Assembly (NCBI RefSeq): GCF_024868665.1
Contig: NC_079913.1
Location: forward strand, 9,366,879 to 9,430,878
Direction of reading: 5' to 3'
Length of the DNA: 64,000 nt
DNA from: Triplophysa rosa
Taxonomy: Eukaryota > Chordata > Actinopteri > Cypriniformes > Nemacheilidae
Shown: positions 1 through 12,420 of the stretch, in pieces
Layout of the letters: each line of letters starts with the position of its first letter
Position numbering within the stretch: position 1 is the stretch's first letter
Translations under genes and position numbers: made by a program
Notes under the pieces: generated by a model
Seen by the model: only the letters and a program-made list of their open reading frames with translations
What the model was told of the DNA's origin: nothing
Database searches by the model: none

Positions 1-1850
1 GAACTTGGAAAAGCTTTGCTCAGTAGCCCTGGGCCCAGCGCTCGTACTATCAAGTGATTTGCGAAACTATTAAAAAAGTAGTGGTGTAAGGTAACAGACC
101 TCAGTACGCTTCAGACGAGTACCGTTTTGCGCAGCCGTATCCCCCGCCGAACTCCTGTGGCTGAGGTGGTTTTGGTGAGAACAATGTTTGGGCCGCATCG
201 GAACACATATGGCTTTCATCAGGCCGGTCTTCAAACATTGATCTTTTCCTTCAGCACCCCAATTAGACTCCTTTAAATTCCTCTCTGTGGCCTGTCGGGG
301 GCATCTTTATCTCCTGTGCCGCTTATTAGATTTGGCTAAATCTCTTCCTTGAATAACAGCGGGGAAATGCCGAGCGTAACGTTTATGGTAGCGACGGGCA
401 TCGGCGAAAGATCAGCATTAATGGGTTCAGGCAGGCTCGCTAATGTCTTTCCTTTCCTTGAGCCTCAGTGAAAGTTCGAATAGCCTCTCGTACTGTGTTT
501 ACGCAGCACATCTGGTCCGATGAATATTTGCAATGGTGAAATATGGGAGAAACGGCTCTGTCCAGATGTTGCGCGGGGAGTTGATAACGCTCGCTTTAAA
601 GAGCGCATTCGCTCCATATGTGCTCTTGCCCGGGACATGTGCGACCTGAGAGGGGCTCCTTTGCTGTGATCTGTGGCTTTTTTGGACATTTTCTTGTAGT
701 GCATCTGCAGATGCACGTCAGTGCTATTTAGCATCAATTGGAACGTTGAATTCACTCCATTGAAACGAGACTGAGGCAGTTTATGTTTTGGGGTGGAGAG
801 CTCAACTAATTACGCATTTAGCTGATGCTTTCATGCAAGACGGCTTTTATCGGCAGACCTCCGTGGGTGACCTGGGGTCAAAAGACTTACTAAAGGGCAC
901 GGTGCTGGTAGTTCATGGATAAATGTTTGTGGGGATTGAACAAAGATGTGACTTAGGAAGTGTAATTTAATAAGTAGCCATTGAGAAACCAAGCTAGAAC
1001 TGATACTATTGACTGCTATTCTGAACATCGAGGGGAACGGTCTCGATGTCTTGGATGGCCCTGCATTTGAACCTATGACCTTTTTGTTACCAAGCAAACC
1101 CTCTTTCACTATAAAGTTCCAACATCCCAGGGTTACGTGATGGATGCAACGACATTAAGCTTTAGTTTATAAGACTGAAATATGAGATGGGCTCAACGGA
1201 TTTGCGTAAACTTTAAACTAAATATACATTTGTGCCAATAGGGACAGTTTGAAAACTGTGGACCTCTAAACATGTCTATCTGTATATATAGAGCTTGCTC
1301 GTTTATTCACTTTCCCTTAAAATGCTTTTTTTTGTGGTCCACCAAAATACTGAGAATTTACCTCCTAATTTGAGAAAATATATCCATTAAAACCCAAAAG
1401 TCTGTCCATGATCTTCAGCAACATAAAACACCAGAATCAATGTTACACACAAACAACTTCCATCCATAGTTTTCCATATACTGTATATACTGTTACTACT
1501 GTAAGATTGAATTGTAATCTCATTAAAGTTGTATACAACATGTCAAAGTTTTATAGTAACAATAGCTGCAAAGAGAAAACATCAACACCGTGGCAGAAAT
1601 TATAGTCCATTGTAATTATATGTAAGTGTAAAAGAGACTAACACAGGACATAAAAATAACGTCCAATAATCACGACTCGTAAAATGTATTTACATAATTA
1701 AACAGTTTGATTCTTAATATGCATAAAGGTTAAGCCTAATATAAGTTATAAATGCTACATTTGAATACGCACAAAACAACATGATAAGCGAATGAATTAA
1801 GCGCACTCCAAACTTACATGCGCATTACGCATTACGCACGGATCACTTAC
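1..1850. other. Probable first intron of hgf; no exon seen
   Basis: Unique-looking sequence with balanced GC in 1-900. Neither strand shows a spliceable segment resembling HGF exon 2 (PAN/apple cysteines). Short frames such as 465-755 and 831-1109 have no recognisable content. Confidence 0.4.
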
Positions 1851-1899
1851 CCATATCCACGGACAGTAAAATGCACAGAAGAGCTTGATAAATCCACAT
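1851..1899 (-). CDS. hgf: Probable hgf exon 1 (signal peptide start)
   Basis: On the minus strand an ATG at 1899 opens MWIYQALLCILLSVDMG and reaches a perfect donor G|GTAAGT at 1851 in phase 1. The peptide is a short N-terminal signal sequence beginning MW, as in vertebrate hepatocyte growth factor (MWV...), whose first exon also carries only the signal peptide and, as I recall, ends in phase 1. HGF lies downstream of CACNA2D1 in the same orientation in human, which fits here (cacna2d1 stop at 18990, same strand). HGF is a secreted plasminogen-like ligand of MET. No kringle or PAN exon is seen in 1-1850, so the rest should be left of the window. The call rests on 16 codons plus synteny. Confidence 0.55.
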
Positions 1900-1950
1900 T
1901 GCGTCTGATTTCACGATTCCCGATGTGATATTCCCGGATTTGGTGGACTG

Positions 1951-1960
1951 ATTATAAGGT
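1951..1960 (-). promoter_or_regulatory. TATA-like element upstream of the probable hgf exon 1
   Basis: The minus strand reads ACCTTATAAT here, about 55 bases upstream of the ATG at 1899. The spacing would allow a transcription start near 1920-1930 and a very short 5' UTR. This is a motif match only. Confidence 0.25.
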
Positions 1961-3981
1961 CTGGTGCTGCTGGCGTGTGTGATGAACAAGTAAAGGTCTC
2001 AGCGTATCCCGTTGCGCGATCTCTCTCTCTCCCTCTCTTTTCTCAACTCACCGATACTGGAGCCTACCGCAACCTGTTTAATCCTGAGTTGGGGGTGGGA
2101 ATTGATCAGAGCATGAACGAGTCATTGAACGAGTCATTTAATAGGCCTAACCAAGGTTTAAGACATGTCTAATCATGACGTTGCGGTTAACTTTGTAATT
2201 ACATAAGATAACGCAGGGTAATGATAAACACACGCACTTGCGACTGTTCAGATAAACTTCTAAGAATGAGCGAAAACCTGATGTGTTAATCAATACGTTT
2301 GAAATGCGGGTACATATTAGGATAGTGCGCAAATTTTACAGATGAAGGCAAAAAGTTTGTTTATTCAATGCAAAAACTGACCCGGTTGAGCAAGAAATGG
2401 AAAAGCTGTGCAAGTGTCAACATGTTAGATTATAATGCGGTATACTCTTTGATATTAATGAGATTATTATTGTTTAGAGTTTCATTACAGTGATCTAAGA
2501 TGTACATGCTGAACAAGATGAAAGAAATACAAATCATTTCAGATGTAGAAGGACTTTCATTGCTAATAGCTACTAAACATCAATTTCATCACAGATTAAC
2601 AAGTTTAGAACCACCAAAGTTGCTTTACGTGGCATTCAATAAAATGCATGGCTCACAGAGCAGCACTTTGGCTTTGATTCACTGAATCGAATCAAAAATA
2701 CAGAACCAATCCCAGACAGAATATGGACTTCTGAAGAGTTACAGCACAAAGTCCTCCACCATAAAAATAAACGTTCCGAGACATTAAAGCAGTCGTCTGC
2801 CAGGCCACCTCCACGGCACACGGTTTTTAGATGGCAGTCTGAAAGAAATGAATGAAATCACACTTCCATAAAGTGCGGTGGAATGCGAAGAGCTGACCAC
2901 TTCACACCCACCCTTTTATTCCACAGAAAAACCAATATATGCAATATACACCACACCATCAATAAAGAGAAAGTTCTGATGGATCTCTCTCGCACTGGAT
3001 GTCGGTTGGTCGGACACAGCTGGAAACAATCCCATTCTGATTGCCGTACGCTGGGCTTCATGTTTAACTAAGTGTTCTTGAGTATTTAGACATGAACCAT
3101 GTGGAGGGCACAATCGTTATTTCACAGGAAATCCACACTTTGGCCGTTAATGGGCAGCTCTAAATGCCCTCTTGAGAGGGAGAGAGAAAGGGCGAGAGAC
3201 ATAGAAATATAGAGAGAGGGGGGTGGAATGATTCGAGGTAACGCGCAGACCACAGATTCCTTCTCATTAAGTCGCGTGGAGCTTTTAAAGTTGGTATTAC
3301 TGTTGAAATGTTTGCATTGCAGTGTGTGTGTGTGTGTGGGGGGGGGTGAGCAGGTGTGCCCAAGCTGCACGCCGGCCGGGAGTGGTGGAACCCAGGTGTC
3401 AGGGTGTCACGTCAGTCAGAACGAAAGAGCTATGCCTGGCCGGGCTGTTGGGAGAAGATTAAATGCCTTTACTTAAATACATCAGCCTGGGCTTTGACCA
3501 CCACCCAATCCCCATGGGCGGCCTGTCCTTGTGAAGGCTAAACAAAGCTGTTACAAAGCTGCACAATCACAGTCGCTATGAATTCCACCTTATCCACAGT
3601 GAAAAGACTTTTGTACTTATCGTATGTTTTTCGATAAGATGAAAGAGTTGTTATTGAGCAGCTGATAAAGGAACAGCTCCATTTGTCAGAGCATCTGTCC
3701 ATGTTGTGCATCACACTTCAATATGACAGGTGGGGTTTGCTAAGAACAAAATTTACAAGATTGAGCATTTTAATCTCTAGGACAAGAACATGCATGTACA
3801 GTACATTGTAATTTTACTTTTGTTAAGAAAAGATGTGGTACTACTTTTTTATTAATTCTACATAGAATTTAACTTGGTAGATGAAAAATTTTGTGAAAAA
3901 AATCCCTTACACCCCACCTAAACTACAAGCAATGCAATACATTAACAAAACATTAAAGCTCTTTCATGTAAGAACACCTTA
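1961..3981. other. Intergenic, no gene recognised
   Basis: No coding homology is seen. It contains a CT-rich patch near 2021-2045 and a (TG)n-G(n) tract at 3322-3347. The stretch 3180-3560 is GC-richer but has only short overlapping frames. Confidence 0.4.
3322..3347. repeat. (TG)n followed by G run
   Basis: Simple repeat of TG units passing into nine G residues. Confidence 0.9.
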
Positions 3982-3989
3982 GTCATTGC

Positions 3990-4469
3990 CAGTGTTGGGT
4001 GTAACTAGTTACTAAGTAATTAGTTACTGTAATTGAATTACTAATTCCCTTGAAAAGTAAAGTAAGGGATTACTCTTGTTTTTTCTGTAATTTAATTAGT
4101 TACTTTTGATGTAATTAAACTAAATACTTTGTGTAATATATGTGTGTGTAATAGTGGAATTGACATCAAACTTCAAAGTCTAACTTTAAAATTTGCGCTT
4201 TAATGTATAATTCTCACATTTGTAATACTTTGGTCAGTTAATAATACTACTTTATGTAGTTTAATATTATTTATTTGAATGAATTAAAAGAGCCCTTTCA
4301 TGCTTGAATCACTTAACTAATCAAGGTTGCTATAGGATATAGAAAGTAATTAGTAATAACTAAATACTTTTTGGAGAGAGTAATTTGTACAGTAATCTAA
4401 TTACACTATTGAAAATGTAATTAGTAACTAGTAATTAATTACTTTTTGAGAGTAACTTACCCAACACTG
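3990..4469. mobile_element. hAT-type MITE, GTAACTAGTTACT family, copy 1
   Basis: 480 bp bounded by inverted CAGTGTTGGG / CCAACACTG ends. The flanks GTCATTGC (3982-3989) and GCCATTGC (4470-4477) match at 7 of 8 bases, an 8-bp target duplication as expected for hAT elements. The interior is AT-rich with repeated TAATTAGTTACT motifs and no ORF. A second copy lies at 58831-59396. Confidence 0.85.
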
Positions 4470-4781
4470 GCCATTGCATAGCAACACCCTAGCAAAACCC
4501 CGGCAACCTCTCAAAACACCCTAACAACCAGGAACACATCACACAGAACATAGTGGCTGATGATAGAAAGTCTGGACTACATAGCAGCTTTCACTGGCCA
4601 AGGACCGCCCTAGAGGGTGATTGACAATCACAGACCATTTTGTTCAGCATCGTGGACGTTAAAAACGTTGTTTTGTTCCTATGTTTCTTAGAAATCCTAT
4701 ACAATTCTTAAGTGTTTCTAGTTTTGTTTGCCTTATGCATCAGACGTTCAGCCAACACTCTTAAAGATAACAGTGAAAGAT

Positions 4782-4895
4782 TCTTCCCAGCGATGCTACA
4801 GAACAACCATTTTGGTTTCCCAATGAACCATTCAGTTAAAAGTTCAGAAATGTTCCTTATGGAACCACACAACCAAAAATGGTTCTTTGATGACA
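4782..4895. repeat. Foldback fragment with GGTTCTTT/CATTTTTGG motifs
   Basis: Motifs (CAACCATTTTGG, AAAATGGTTCTTTGATG) resemble the arms of the better preserved element at 50131-50331. Confidence 0.4.
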
Positions 4896-6050
4896 TCATG
4901 TAGCATCTTTATTTTCAATGGGCATGACATCTGAGGCTTATACACACAGCCACATAGCACCCGGAACATAAATCCTGTTCCCTGTCCACCCTGCTCATCC
5001 CCTTCTTACGTAGCTTCCTTCATCTCCCTGACCTTGAGTGTGGCTACAGCATCTCGGCTCTGTGCCAGCAGAGCCATCCAGTCATTGAGTTTGTGAGCTT
5101 ACAAGTGTGTCTGTGATCTCCTTCCAAAGCGCTTGCTGCTCGTAGAGAACACTTCATTAAACTACCATCAGAACTCCCGTCTGAAACGATCGGCCGCTCC
5201 CTTCAACCTCGGTCTCTTTCTATCTCCTGCCGTCTCGTTCATTAATTGCCATTTCGATTCTTTGTGATTGTATCTGTTGCTGACACTCCCAAACAGTCTC
5301 ACATGTTCTCCACATCGCTGCCTTTGCTCAAACGCTCCTCATCAGTGTGTGTGCTCTGTGTTCAGACGTTACGGTGCAGCTGGACAGAGTAAAGGCTCAA
5401 ATATCAGGGGAGGGAAGGCCAACCATGAGCACAGGGGTCTCAGAGTCACATTAGGACAACTTGGGCCTCTTAAAACGAGAACGTAAGAGATTGAGGTTCA
5501 AGTCAGATGTGCTTTTGAGCTTTGGGGGAAGTTGGTGCCAATAAGTTATCACCAAAGCATATCCAATGATGGGCATTTAAAACTAGTTTAACTTTATTTC
5601 CAAGCAACATCTAAACCTCAAGGCTCTAAAATGCATGAAATATTTTCTGATAATAGTGAACCGCATTTTTGCGGTGCCATCAGCATTGCTGTGAAGTCAC
5701 AGCCTGCAGCACAGTCACTACATGCCCGCATGCACACACGCATACAGTATGTGCTCAAACGTTAAATTTCACACACACCCCTCACACTGGTTTATTTGAG
5801 GTGTTGTGGGCTGTCTTTCACACACAAGTCTGGTTTATTATCATCGGGGGGACTGTTCAAACTGTATATTTTATCCCCTAAACCTAAAGATCACAACTTT
5901 TTGCATTTTTAGATTTTCAAAAAATATTGTTCTGTATGATTTATAAGCTTTTTTGCCCATGGGGACCTCAACTTTGGTCACCACGGTGACACGAGTCCCC
6001 ATGTGTTGGTGTGCATTCAGGTTTCGGTCCCCACTGGGATATAAAAACAA
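4896..6050. other. Intergenic sequence with one coding-like island
   Basis: No gene was confirmed. 4985-5170 holds a minus-strand frame that looks coding-like but lacks a convincing acceptor (see findings). The remainder has no recognised features. Confidence 0.35.
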
Positions 6051-6052
6051 GG

Positions 6053-6055
<3 letters not shown>

Positions 6056-6093
<38 letters not shown>

Positions 6094-6101
6094 CACACAC
6101 A
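6056..6101. repeat. (CA)n microsatellite
   Basis: About 23 CA units with one CG interruption. Confidence 0.95.
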
Positions 6102-7750
6102 GAGGGAAGGGAGGGTCCTCGCACCAGAGGCTAAAGGGGAACACTTATTCTCCAAGGCTGGGGTCTGTCGATGTACAATAAATGTGTGCGTACACACAAA
6201 CACAAGTACCCTTCCCTTGTGGGACTAAAATGTTAACCCTCACAGAGGGGCCTAATTATTAGTGGGATCACCTTTCGGTCACCTTTGACCCCAGCTTGTC
6301 AAAGAAACAACCTTGCGCACCTACTTTCAATCACCAATTAAAATGTATGTGTCTGCCGTCTTTTCATGTTTGTCTTCGTCTCTCACCACTGTAATGTCAC
6401 AACGTCGTAAGAACGTTGATATGACATTGCTAGGTGTTATTTGTGTTTTTAGCATGTTGGTTGCTAGGGTGCTTTGGGTGGTTGCCAAGTACTGGCCCAA
6501 GTCTAAACAGCCTATGCACAGGTCTCTTTGATATTCCGCTCCCAAAAGGATACTTGTTTCCCTTCTTTAATGAAACTCTATGGGACGTTTTCCAACAGTT
6601 TTATCATTCACAATGTAAAAAATCATAAGAAAAGTAATAGCACACCTCTCTGTCACAAAACGCTCAATTTAAGGCATCGTTCAAGTCTGTAAGACAAAAA
6701 GTCTCATGCCAAAGTTTATACCGGGCCATGGTGAATTGAATTGATGCCTAAGCATTACTAAATATATTTAAAAAAAAGCACTGGAATAGTAAAAGATGTG
6801 TGATGAAAGTCAAATTTGAAAAGAGGTTACGTAGGAAAAAGAAAAAAGATGTTTGGAGAGTTTAGTGGGAATAAACACATGCACAGCAGCGACAGAACGG
6901 CGAGTGATGGCATCCGCGCGCAAGAACCGCAGTTCCCTCGTGCTGTAATAAAGCAGCCCTATGGATCTGTGCGTCTGAGGCTTTCCTTGCTTGTTGTGTA
7001 GCGAGTGCCGGTCCTGCGCTCTAATAGAGAGCAGATGGCGTGCTATTTCACAAGTCGCGCCTTGGAAAAACATTCCTGCACATAAATCCAATTACAAACG
7101 AGCAGGTTTTTTAACCCTGGCCCGCGCCACGGCCGCGGTTCAGATTGGTGCTGCACGCGCTTTTTCCAGATAACAATGTTAGTGATGGAAACAAGGAAAA
7201 GTGGACAGACCTGACTTTTGTAACTTGATGTCCGTCTGGACACCCATGAATGGGTTTCGCTGAAGCAAAAAATCAAGTAATAGACAGGATCAAAACAATG
7301 TTGAGAAATGCTATATGGTTTTCAGCGCGAGCAGGTCGCACTCAAGGAGTCTTTGAGAAAAACAGTACATATTTAATGTACTGTATCTTTTCCCGTAAAC
7401 TTCAAGGAAAATAATGAATATAGAATAATGCGTTTTATTCAACATAAATTAGTTTATATACAGTACATAAGTAATATAGATATACAAGATATAGGGTGCG
7501 CTTAGGTAAATCAGGACACTTTTACTTAATGTCACACAAGTCATTTTCGATAATCTTTAGATGTATCTCCTATTAATATTAACCATGGTTTTACTGTAGT
7601 TTACTTCAAATATCATGGTAAAACTGTACTATAGTAAAACAATGATAAATTTACTAACGTAATATAAATAACATTGTTAAACTATGGTTACTGGTAATTT
7701 TCAGTAATACTAGCAAAAAGTTCACCTCCACGTTAAAGATCTAGTTTATG
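6102..7750. other. Intergenic, no gene recognised
   Basis: Holds a GTTGCTAGG-type dispersed motif near 6430-6490 and a GC-rich, non-repetitive segment at 6890-7180 that could be a conserved noncoding element. TGGTTTTACTGTAG motifs at 7585-7690 are related to the element at 30808-30998. Confidence 0.35.
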
Positions 7751-7751
7751 A

Positions 7752-8106
7752 AATTCAGCAGCATCTAGTGGTGAGGTTGCGAATTGCAACCAACGGCTCA
7801 CTCCCCCCTCCCCCTCCCTTTCGAAGCACTACGGTGGCTGACACAGCACTAAGATGTCGTCACGTTTTCGCTTCTTTGTCAAAGGAGATTTTTACGAAAA
7901 GCGCTCTGTAGAGCAGTTTGTCTGTTTAGGGCTACTGTAGAAACAACATGGCCAATTCCATGCAAGGGGACCTGCGGTGAATGTAGATATAAATAGCTCC
8001 TTCAAAGGTAATAAAAACTTAACACTTCATTATATAAGGTCTTTAGACACCTCTAAAGACATATTTATGTATATTATATAGCATTTAAGTTAATAGATCC
8101 TCCACA
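7752..8106 (+). repeat. Unclassified interspersed repeat R, copy 1
   Basis: About 355 bp shared with 12131-12420 and 30180-30540, which lie in the opposite orientation. The shared core runs from GCATCTAGTGGTGAGGTTGCG through CTGTAGAAACAACATGGC to AAGGTCTTTAGACACCTC. No terminal inverted repeat or RNA polymerase III box was recognised. Confidence 0.8.
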
Positions 8107-8917
8107 AAAAAAATACATGGACAAATGGACATTTAAAAGACATGGACGAAAAGCTACAAAACTCTAATTTAAATTACACAGTGTCTCCATGTTGAAGTTC
8201 TTTTCAGCGCCGCGTTTGGCTTCAGCGTTGACAGCTGACAGCTTTTTAATTCTCTGTTGTGTGCCGAGTTTGACAATCCTGTCAGTAACAGTAAGAAAGA
8301 CCGAAGTTGTAGTCGCAAAGCCTAAATCAGTAAAGATCCAATGAAAACGTTTGATAAAGACCGAGTGGGAAAATGTAGTCCTAAAAACATTACATAATTC
8401 AAAAGAGGTGTACAGGCTCATTGCCATTTGCTTAATAGTTGTCTTCCACTTGAAATGTTGAAATGGTGTCCAAAGAAAAGGCCAGAGCCACGGCCGGAGG
8501 AAAGGTGGAGGGTGAGAGGCTGGAGCCCTGGTGCTATGGCAGCTGTGAGCTTGTCTGGCACCTCATTGCTTACTAAGTGGCTCCACGTGTGAGGGAACAA
8601 GCCCAAATAAATTGCTTTACCCTTCCTGCTGAGATCGTTCAAGACCAGAATAACGGTGGTGTCCTAAGAGGAGCTTTCAGAGAGAAAGAGAGGATGCAGG
8701 GAAAGAGTGCAAGTGAGAGACGGGTGTTAATGAGTGTCCTGCTGCTTTGTAAAGCCTCTCATGGAGGTCTGCGTATGAGGTTTAAAGACACAGGCAGCAA
8801 ATTACCTGGACCGCAATTTGACCCCCTTGGCTTCTCAAATACCACCACCAAAAATGTTAGGAACTTCACACACAATCGTTAATTGAGGATACTTAGGGTG
8901 TAAAGCAAGCCACTTAA
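8107..8917. other. Intergenic, no gene recognised
   Basis: No homology or strong motif was seen on either strand; the frames are short and overlap on opposite strands. Confidence 0.35.
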
Positions 8918-9130
8918 AGAGATGGAAATCATTTTTACACCCAAAAATGAAAATTCTGTCATCATTTACTTACCCTCATGTCGTTTCAAACCTGTATGAC
9001 TTTCGTTCTTCTGCAGAACACAAAAGAAGATATTTTGAAGAACGTTAGTGACCAAACGACATTGGATCCCATCGACTTTCGTTGTATGGACAAAACCACT
9101 GAGACATTTCTTTAAAATATGAAATATGAC
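8918..9130. mobile_element. TTAA-family palindromic MITE, left half
   Basis: Follows TTAA (8914-8917) and contains ACCCAAAAATGAAAATTCTG, CATTTACTTACCCTC, GAAGAACGTTAGTGACC and CATTGTATGG-type motifs of the family. The right arm is missing. Confidence 0.75.
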
Positions 9131-9174
9131 AAATAAACATTGACGGCCAATAAAAAGAATTCAAATTTAAAGGA

Positions 9175-9240
9175 ATCAAACCCACAACCTTTGAACTACT
9201 AGCACTACCATCTACCAGTTGAGCTACAGCAACATGGTCT
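9175..9240 (-). repeat. tRNA-derived SINE head
   Basis: On the minus strand TAGCTCAACTGGTAGA resembles an A box and GTTGTGGGTTTGATTCC a B box, spaced as in a tRNA. The stems do not pair well and the sequence abuts a transposon remnant, so a SINE fragment is more likely than a working tRNA gene. Confidence 0.55.
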
Positions 9241-10333
9241 CTAAGGCCCTACCAGCTCTCATTGTGGTCTCTGTGAACAACGAACAGTTTCACCTCACCC
9301 TCACCTCTAATGCACGCTCAAGAACTGACAAGCCACATTGTCCACCGTCCAACAAATGTAGTCTGGTTAAAACCTTTCCGAGGATCCACTTTCTCCGCAT
9401 ACATCTAACAGCAAACGCCGATTGTTATCCACGGTGATTGGTAACGTTTGCACAACGTCCCTGATCTTATTTCCATGAGATTTGTGCTGATTCACTGCCA
9501 GAATGAGGCATTGCATTACATTAAAGCAAATCAGTGAGAAATCTCAGAGGCACATGTTAATTGAAACCCATACTAAGGGTTTTCTTAACTTAAGGGCTTT
9601 GTTGCAACTGGCTACAAACCACATTCTGGATAAACTATCTGCACCCTGTTCTTGAGCTGTGGGGTGAGACGCTTGATTAAACCAGCAAGCCCAGAAGGTA
9701 AAATTAAAGCTATTTTCCTACCCGGCATACCTGGATTTTTGAATTAAAATAGAAGACCAACAGATGTTTCTGTCTGTAATGCTTTCAGACGTGAACCCTA
9801 GAAAATGATTGAGAGACGTTTACATTGACCATGTAACTTAATAGACAGAGAAAATGAGCAAAGTTGGTTCCAAAGTCAGACAGTCTCTCTCTCTATTTGG
9901 CCCACACACAGACTTTTACCAGTTGCTGGAATACCAAAAGGTGATGTTGAACTTGAAAGACGACGAACTAGGTGAAGAACACGTGTGGGTCTGCGTGTAT
10001 AAATAAAACAAGCCCTGTGGCAGAATGACATACGGTTGAAACATAAAGCGAAGTCATGCCAAACACTCCAGCAGCTGCCTAACATCTCACGCCGTACAGA
10101 CACTTTTAATAAGACGTTCATGTCACAAGATCGTTATCACAATCACTGCTTCCTACTTCAAAACACATTGTGTTTTTGTGAGTCAAGAGGTCGTATCTAG
10201 AAAAGCTGATTCGTAACAGATTGCATCCCACACCTGCAGATCCAAAAAGAACATCTATCTCTCTTTCTCACACATAGACACACACACAGATCCAGACATT
10301 TGACTAAGAAATCTCTTGTAACTGTATCTTTAA
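9241..10333. other. Intergenic, no gene recognised
   Basis: Unique-looking sequence with no coding homology. A weak (CA)n-like patch lies at 10266-10288. Confidence 0.3.
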
Positions 10334-10658
10334 GAGATAATTCACTCAAAAACGAAAATTCTATTGCCACTTAAAATTAAACATTCCATTCTCTTCTCAT
10401 TTCAAACCTCTATGACTTTCTTCTGCAAAAGAAGATATTTTGAAGAATGTTGGTAACCGAACAACCGCGGTACCCATTCACTTCTATTGTATGGACACGA
10501 AACCAATGCAAGTCTATAGGTAGCCTACACCATAGTTCGGTTACCAACATTCTTCAAAATATCTTCTTCTGTTCTGCAGAAGAAAGAAAGTCATACAGGT
10601 TTGAAATGACAAGAGGGTAAAAGATGACCGAATTTCCATTTCGGGGTGTACTTTCCCT
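10334..10658. mobile_element. TTAA-family palindromic MITE, full copy
   Basis: 325 bp flanked by TTAA on both sides (10330-10333 and 10659-10662). The arms are inverted copies: AAGAAGATATTTTGAAGAATG (trimmed: AGATATTTTGAAGAATGTT) on the left and AACATTCTTCAAAATATCTT on the right, with GGTAACCGAAC / GTTCGGTTACC. The whole unit folds on itself and has no ORF. Confidence 0.88.
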
Positions 10659-10662
10659 TTAA

Positions 10663-12130
10663 TGTCTCAGTACATTCATGTGTTTTTTAACACAACCATT
10701 TTTAAAACATGGCTCCATTAATACAATGACACTTAAGTGCCTTTGAAATAAATTCAAGTCATTGTGTGGGTGGTTCCGCTGTATTCTTTGAAGTACAATG
10801 CCTTGGAGCACCAAATGAATGCCAAAGTATATGAATACATTATTTACAGTATCAGTACTGTATACAGTACCATTACGGTATTACTGTATTACTTTTTTGT
10901 CAGAGTGGTATAAGAAAACTCTGGGAAATGCTGAAACTTGTGAATTGTAAATATATCTAAATGACAGAATATACAGTTTTAAAGTCCCAGTGATATCAAA
11001 ATGTACCTCTTACTTTGTCAGCTGACATTACAAATTTGGTGGTGAACAATAGAGTGGAAGCGAGTTAGCAATTTAGCACTTACGGTTCCATCGCCCCAAA
11101 GTCTATAGATTTTCTTGGTAGAGTTTTTGGTAGTTTGAAAAAGTTGTCTGGGCTTGGTGGTGGTGACGTTGATATGGTGGATGTGGTCATTTACCAGATT
11201 ATGTGCTACATTTTTGCGCTAATTATATTACCAAATGATAGCTTGGCAACATGCTAATCACGGCTCCGGGTGAAACATTTCTGAACATTCCACATGGATG
11301 GATGTGGACTATCCCACTTATTACACAGCTACTTGCCACACGAGTAAATAATTGGACATGAAAATTTGATATGAAATATTTTATTAGCACATCTTTAGCA
11401 AATTCAAACCTGCATGAAAAAAAGACACAGGAAGGATACATTAAATTAGTTGTACTGGTCAAGATGACTTGATGCTTTAGTGATGTTATCGGGGGATAAC
11501 AGACCTGTTAATGTCACGGCTGACCAATCAGAATCAATTATTCCAATGATCAATGTAACAATAGTTTTAGAAACACAGTATAACATTGTCTATTTCCACC
11601 AACAGTTTAAAAATGTCTTACTTGTACATTTGTGACGGGTTCAGCCGGACATTACACACATCTGTGAGAAGTTATTGTGTTTGGCTGTGCTGCGTGCTGC
11701 GGCCAAATCATTTTCACAACAGACAGCAGGACATGAAAGGACATGAAATCCAAAAGCGCTACCAGACTCCCGCCTTCAGAACGCGTGTCTCAAATGAATC
11801 ACAGGTGAGTCACAGACACAGTGGTTCTGGGGGTCTATAGAGTTTACAGCTGCCGCATTGGACAGTATGTGTGTATGTCTATGTATGTAGGGGGGGCATG
11901 TTTCCTCTTTCTTGCGATGACCCAAAGTCAGAAGAAAGACTTGGCAACTAAACATTTTTGATTGTAGTGGTTTTGTTCTACAGAACAGAAATGTTGTTCA
12001 CAGTGACTGGAAGTTTCTAAACATCTCGTGTATGACCACCTTTAGGACAGGAAGCAGATACTAAACCACTTCAAAGCAACAGGTGATCATTACTATATGC
12101 CAGGTGATCCATGGTCCTGTGTGTAATTTT
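10663..12130. other. Intergenic, no gene recognised
   Basis: AT-rich sequence with no recognised coding or RNA feature; short frames only. Confidence 0.3.
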
Positions 12131-12420
12131 TTGGAGGATCTATTGTCAGAAATGCAAATAATATACATAACTATGTCTTCAGATGTGTATGAAGACCTTA
12201 CACGATGAAGCATCATGTTTTAATCACCTTAGAATGAGCTATTTCTATCAACACTGTACATACACCACGGGTCCCCTTGCATGGAATTCGCCATGTTGTT
12301 TCTACAGTAGCCCTAAACGGACTCTACAGGGCACGTTTTGTAAGTACGTTATCTCCTTCGGCAAAAGTGGAGTGAGCCATTGGTTGCAATTCGCAACCTC
12401 ACTACTAGATGCCGCTAAAA
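12131..12420 (-). repeat. Unclassified interspersed repeat R, copy 2 (internally deleted)
   Basis: Inverted relative to copy 1. It lacks the central part between the CTCTACAGGGC motif and GAGCCATTGGTTGC, about 80 bp shorter than the other two copies. Confidence 0.78.

Noticed and set aside
1..1850. Search for hgf exon 2
   Set aside because: No PAN-domain cysteine pattern with splice borders was found on the minus strand.
5871..6228. Frames of 110 and 91 codons
   Set aside because: Built on the (CA)n microsatellite (CVCV and HTHT runs).
9175..9240. Functional tRNA gene
   Set aside because: A and B boxes are present but the acceptor and anticodon stems do not pair; a SINE remnant explains it better.
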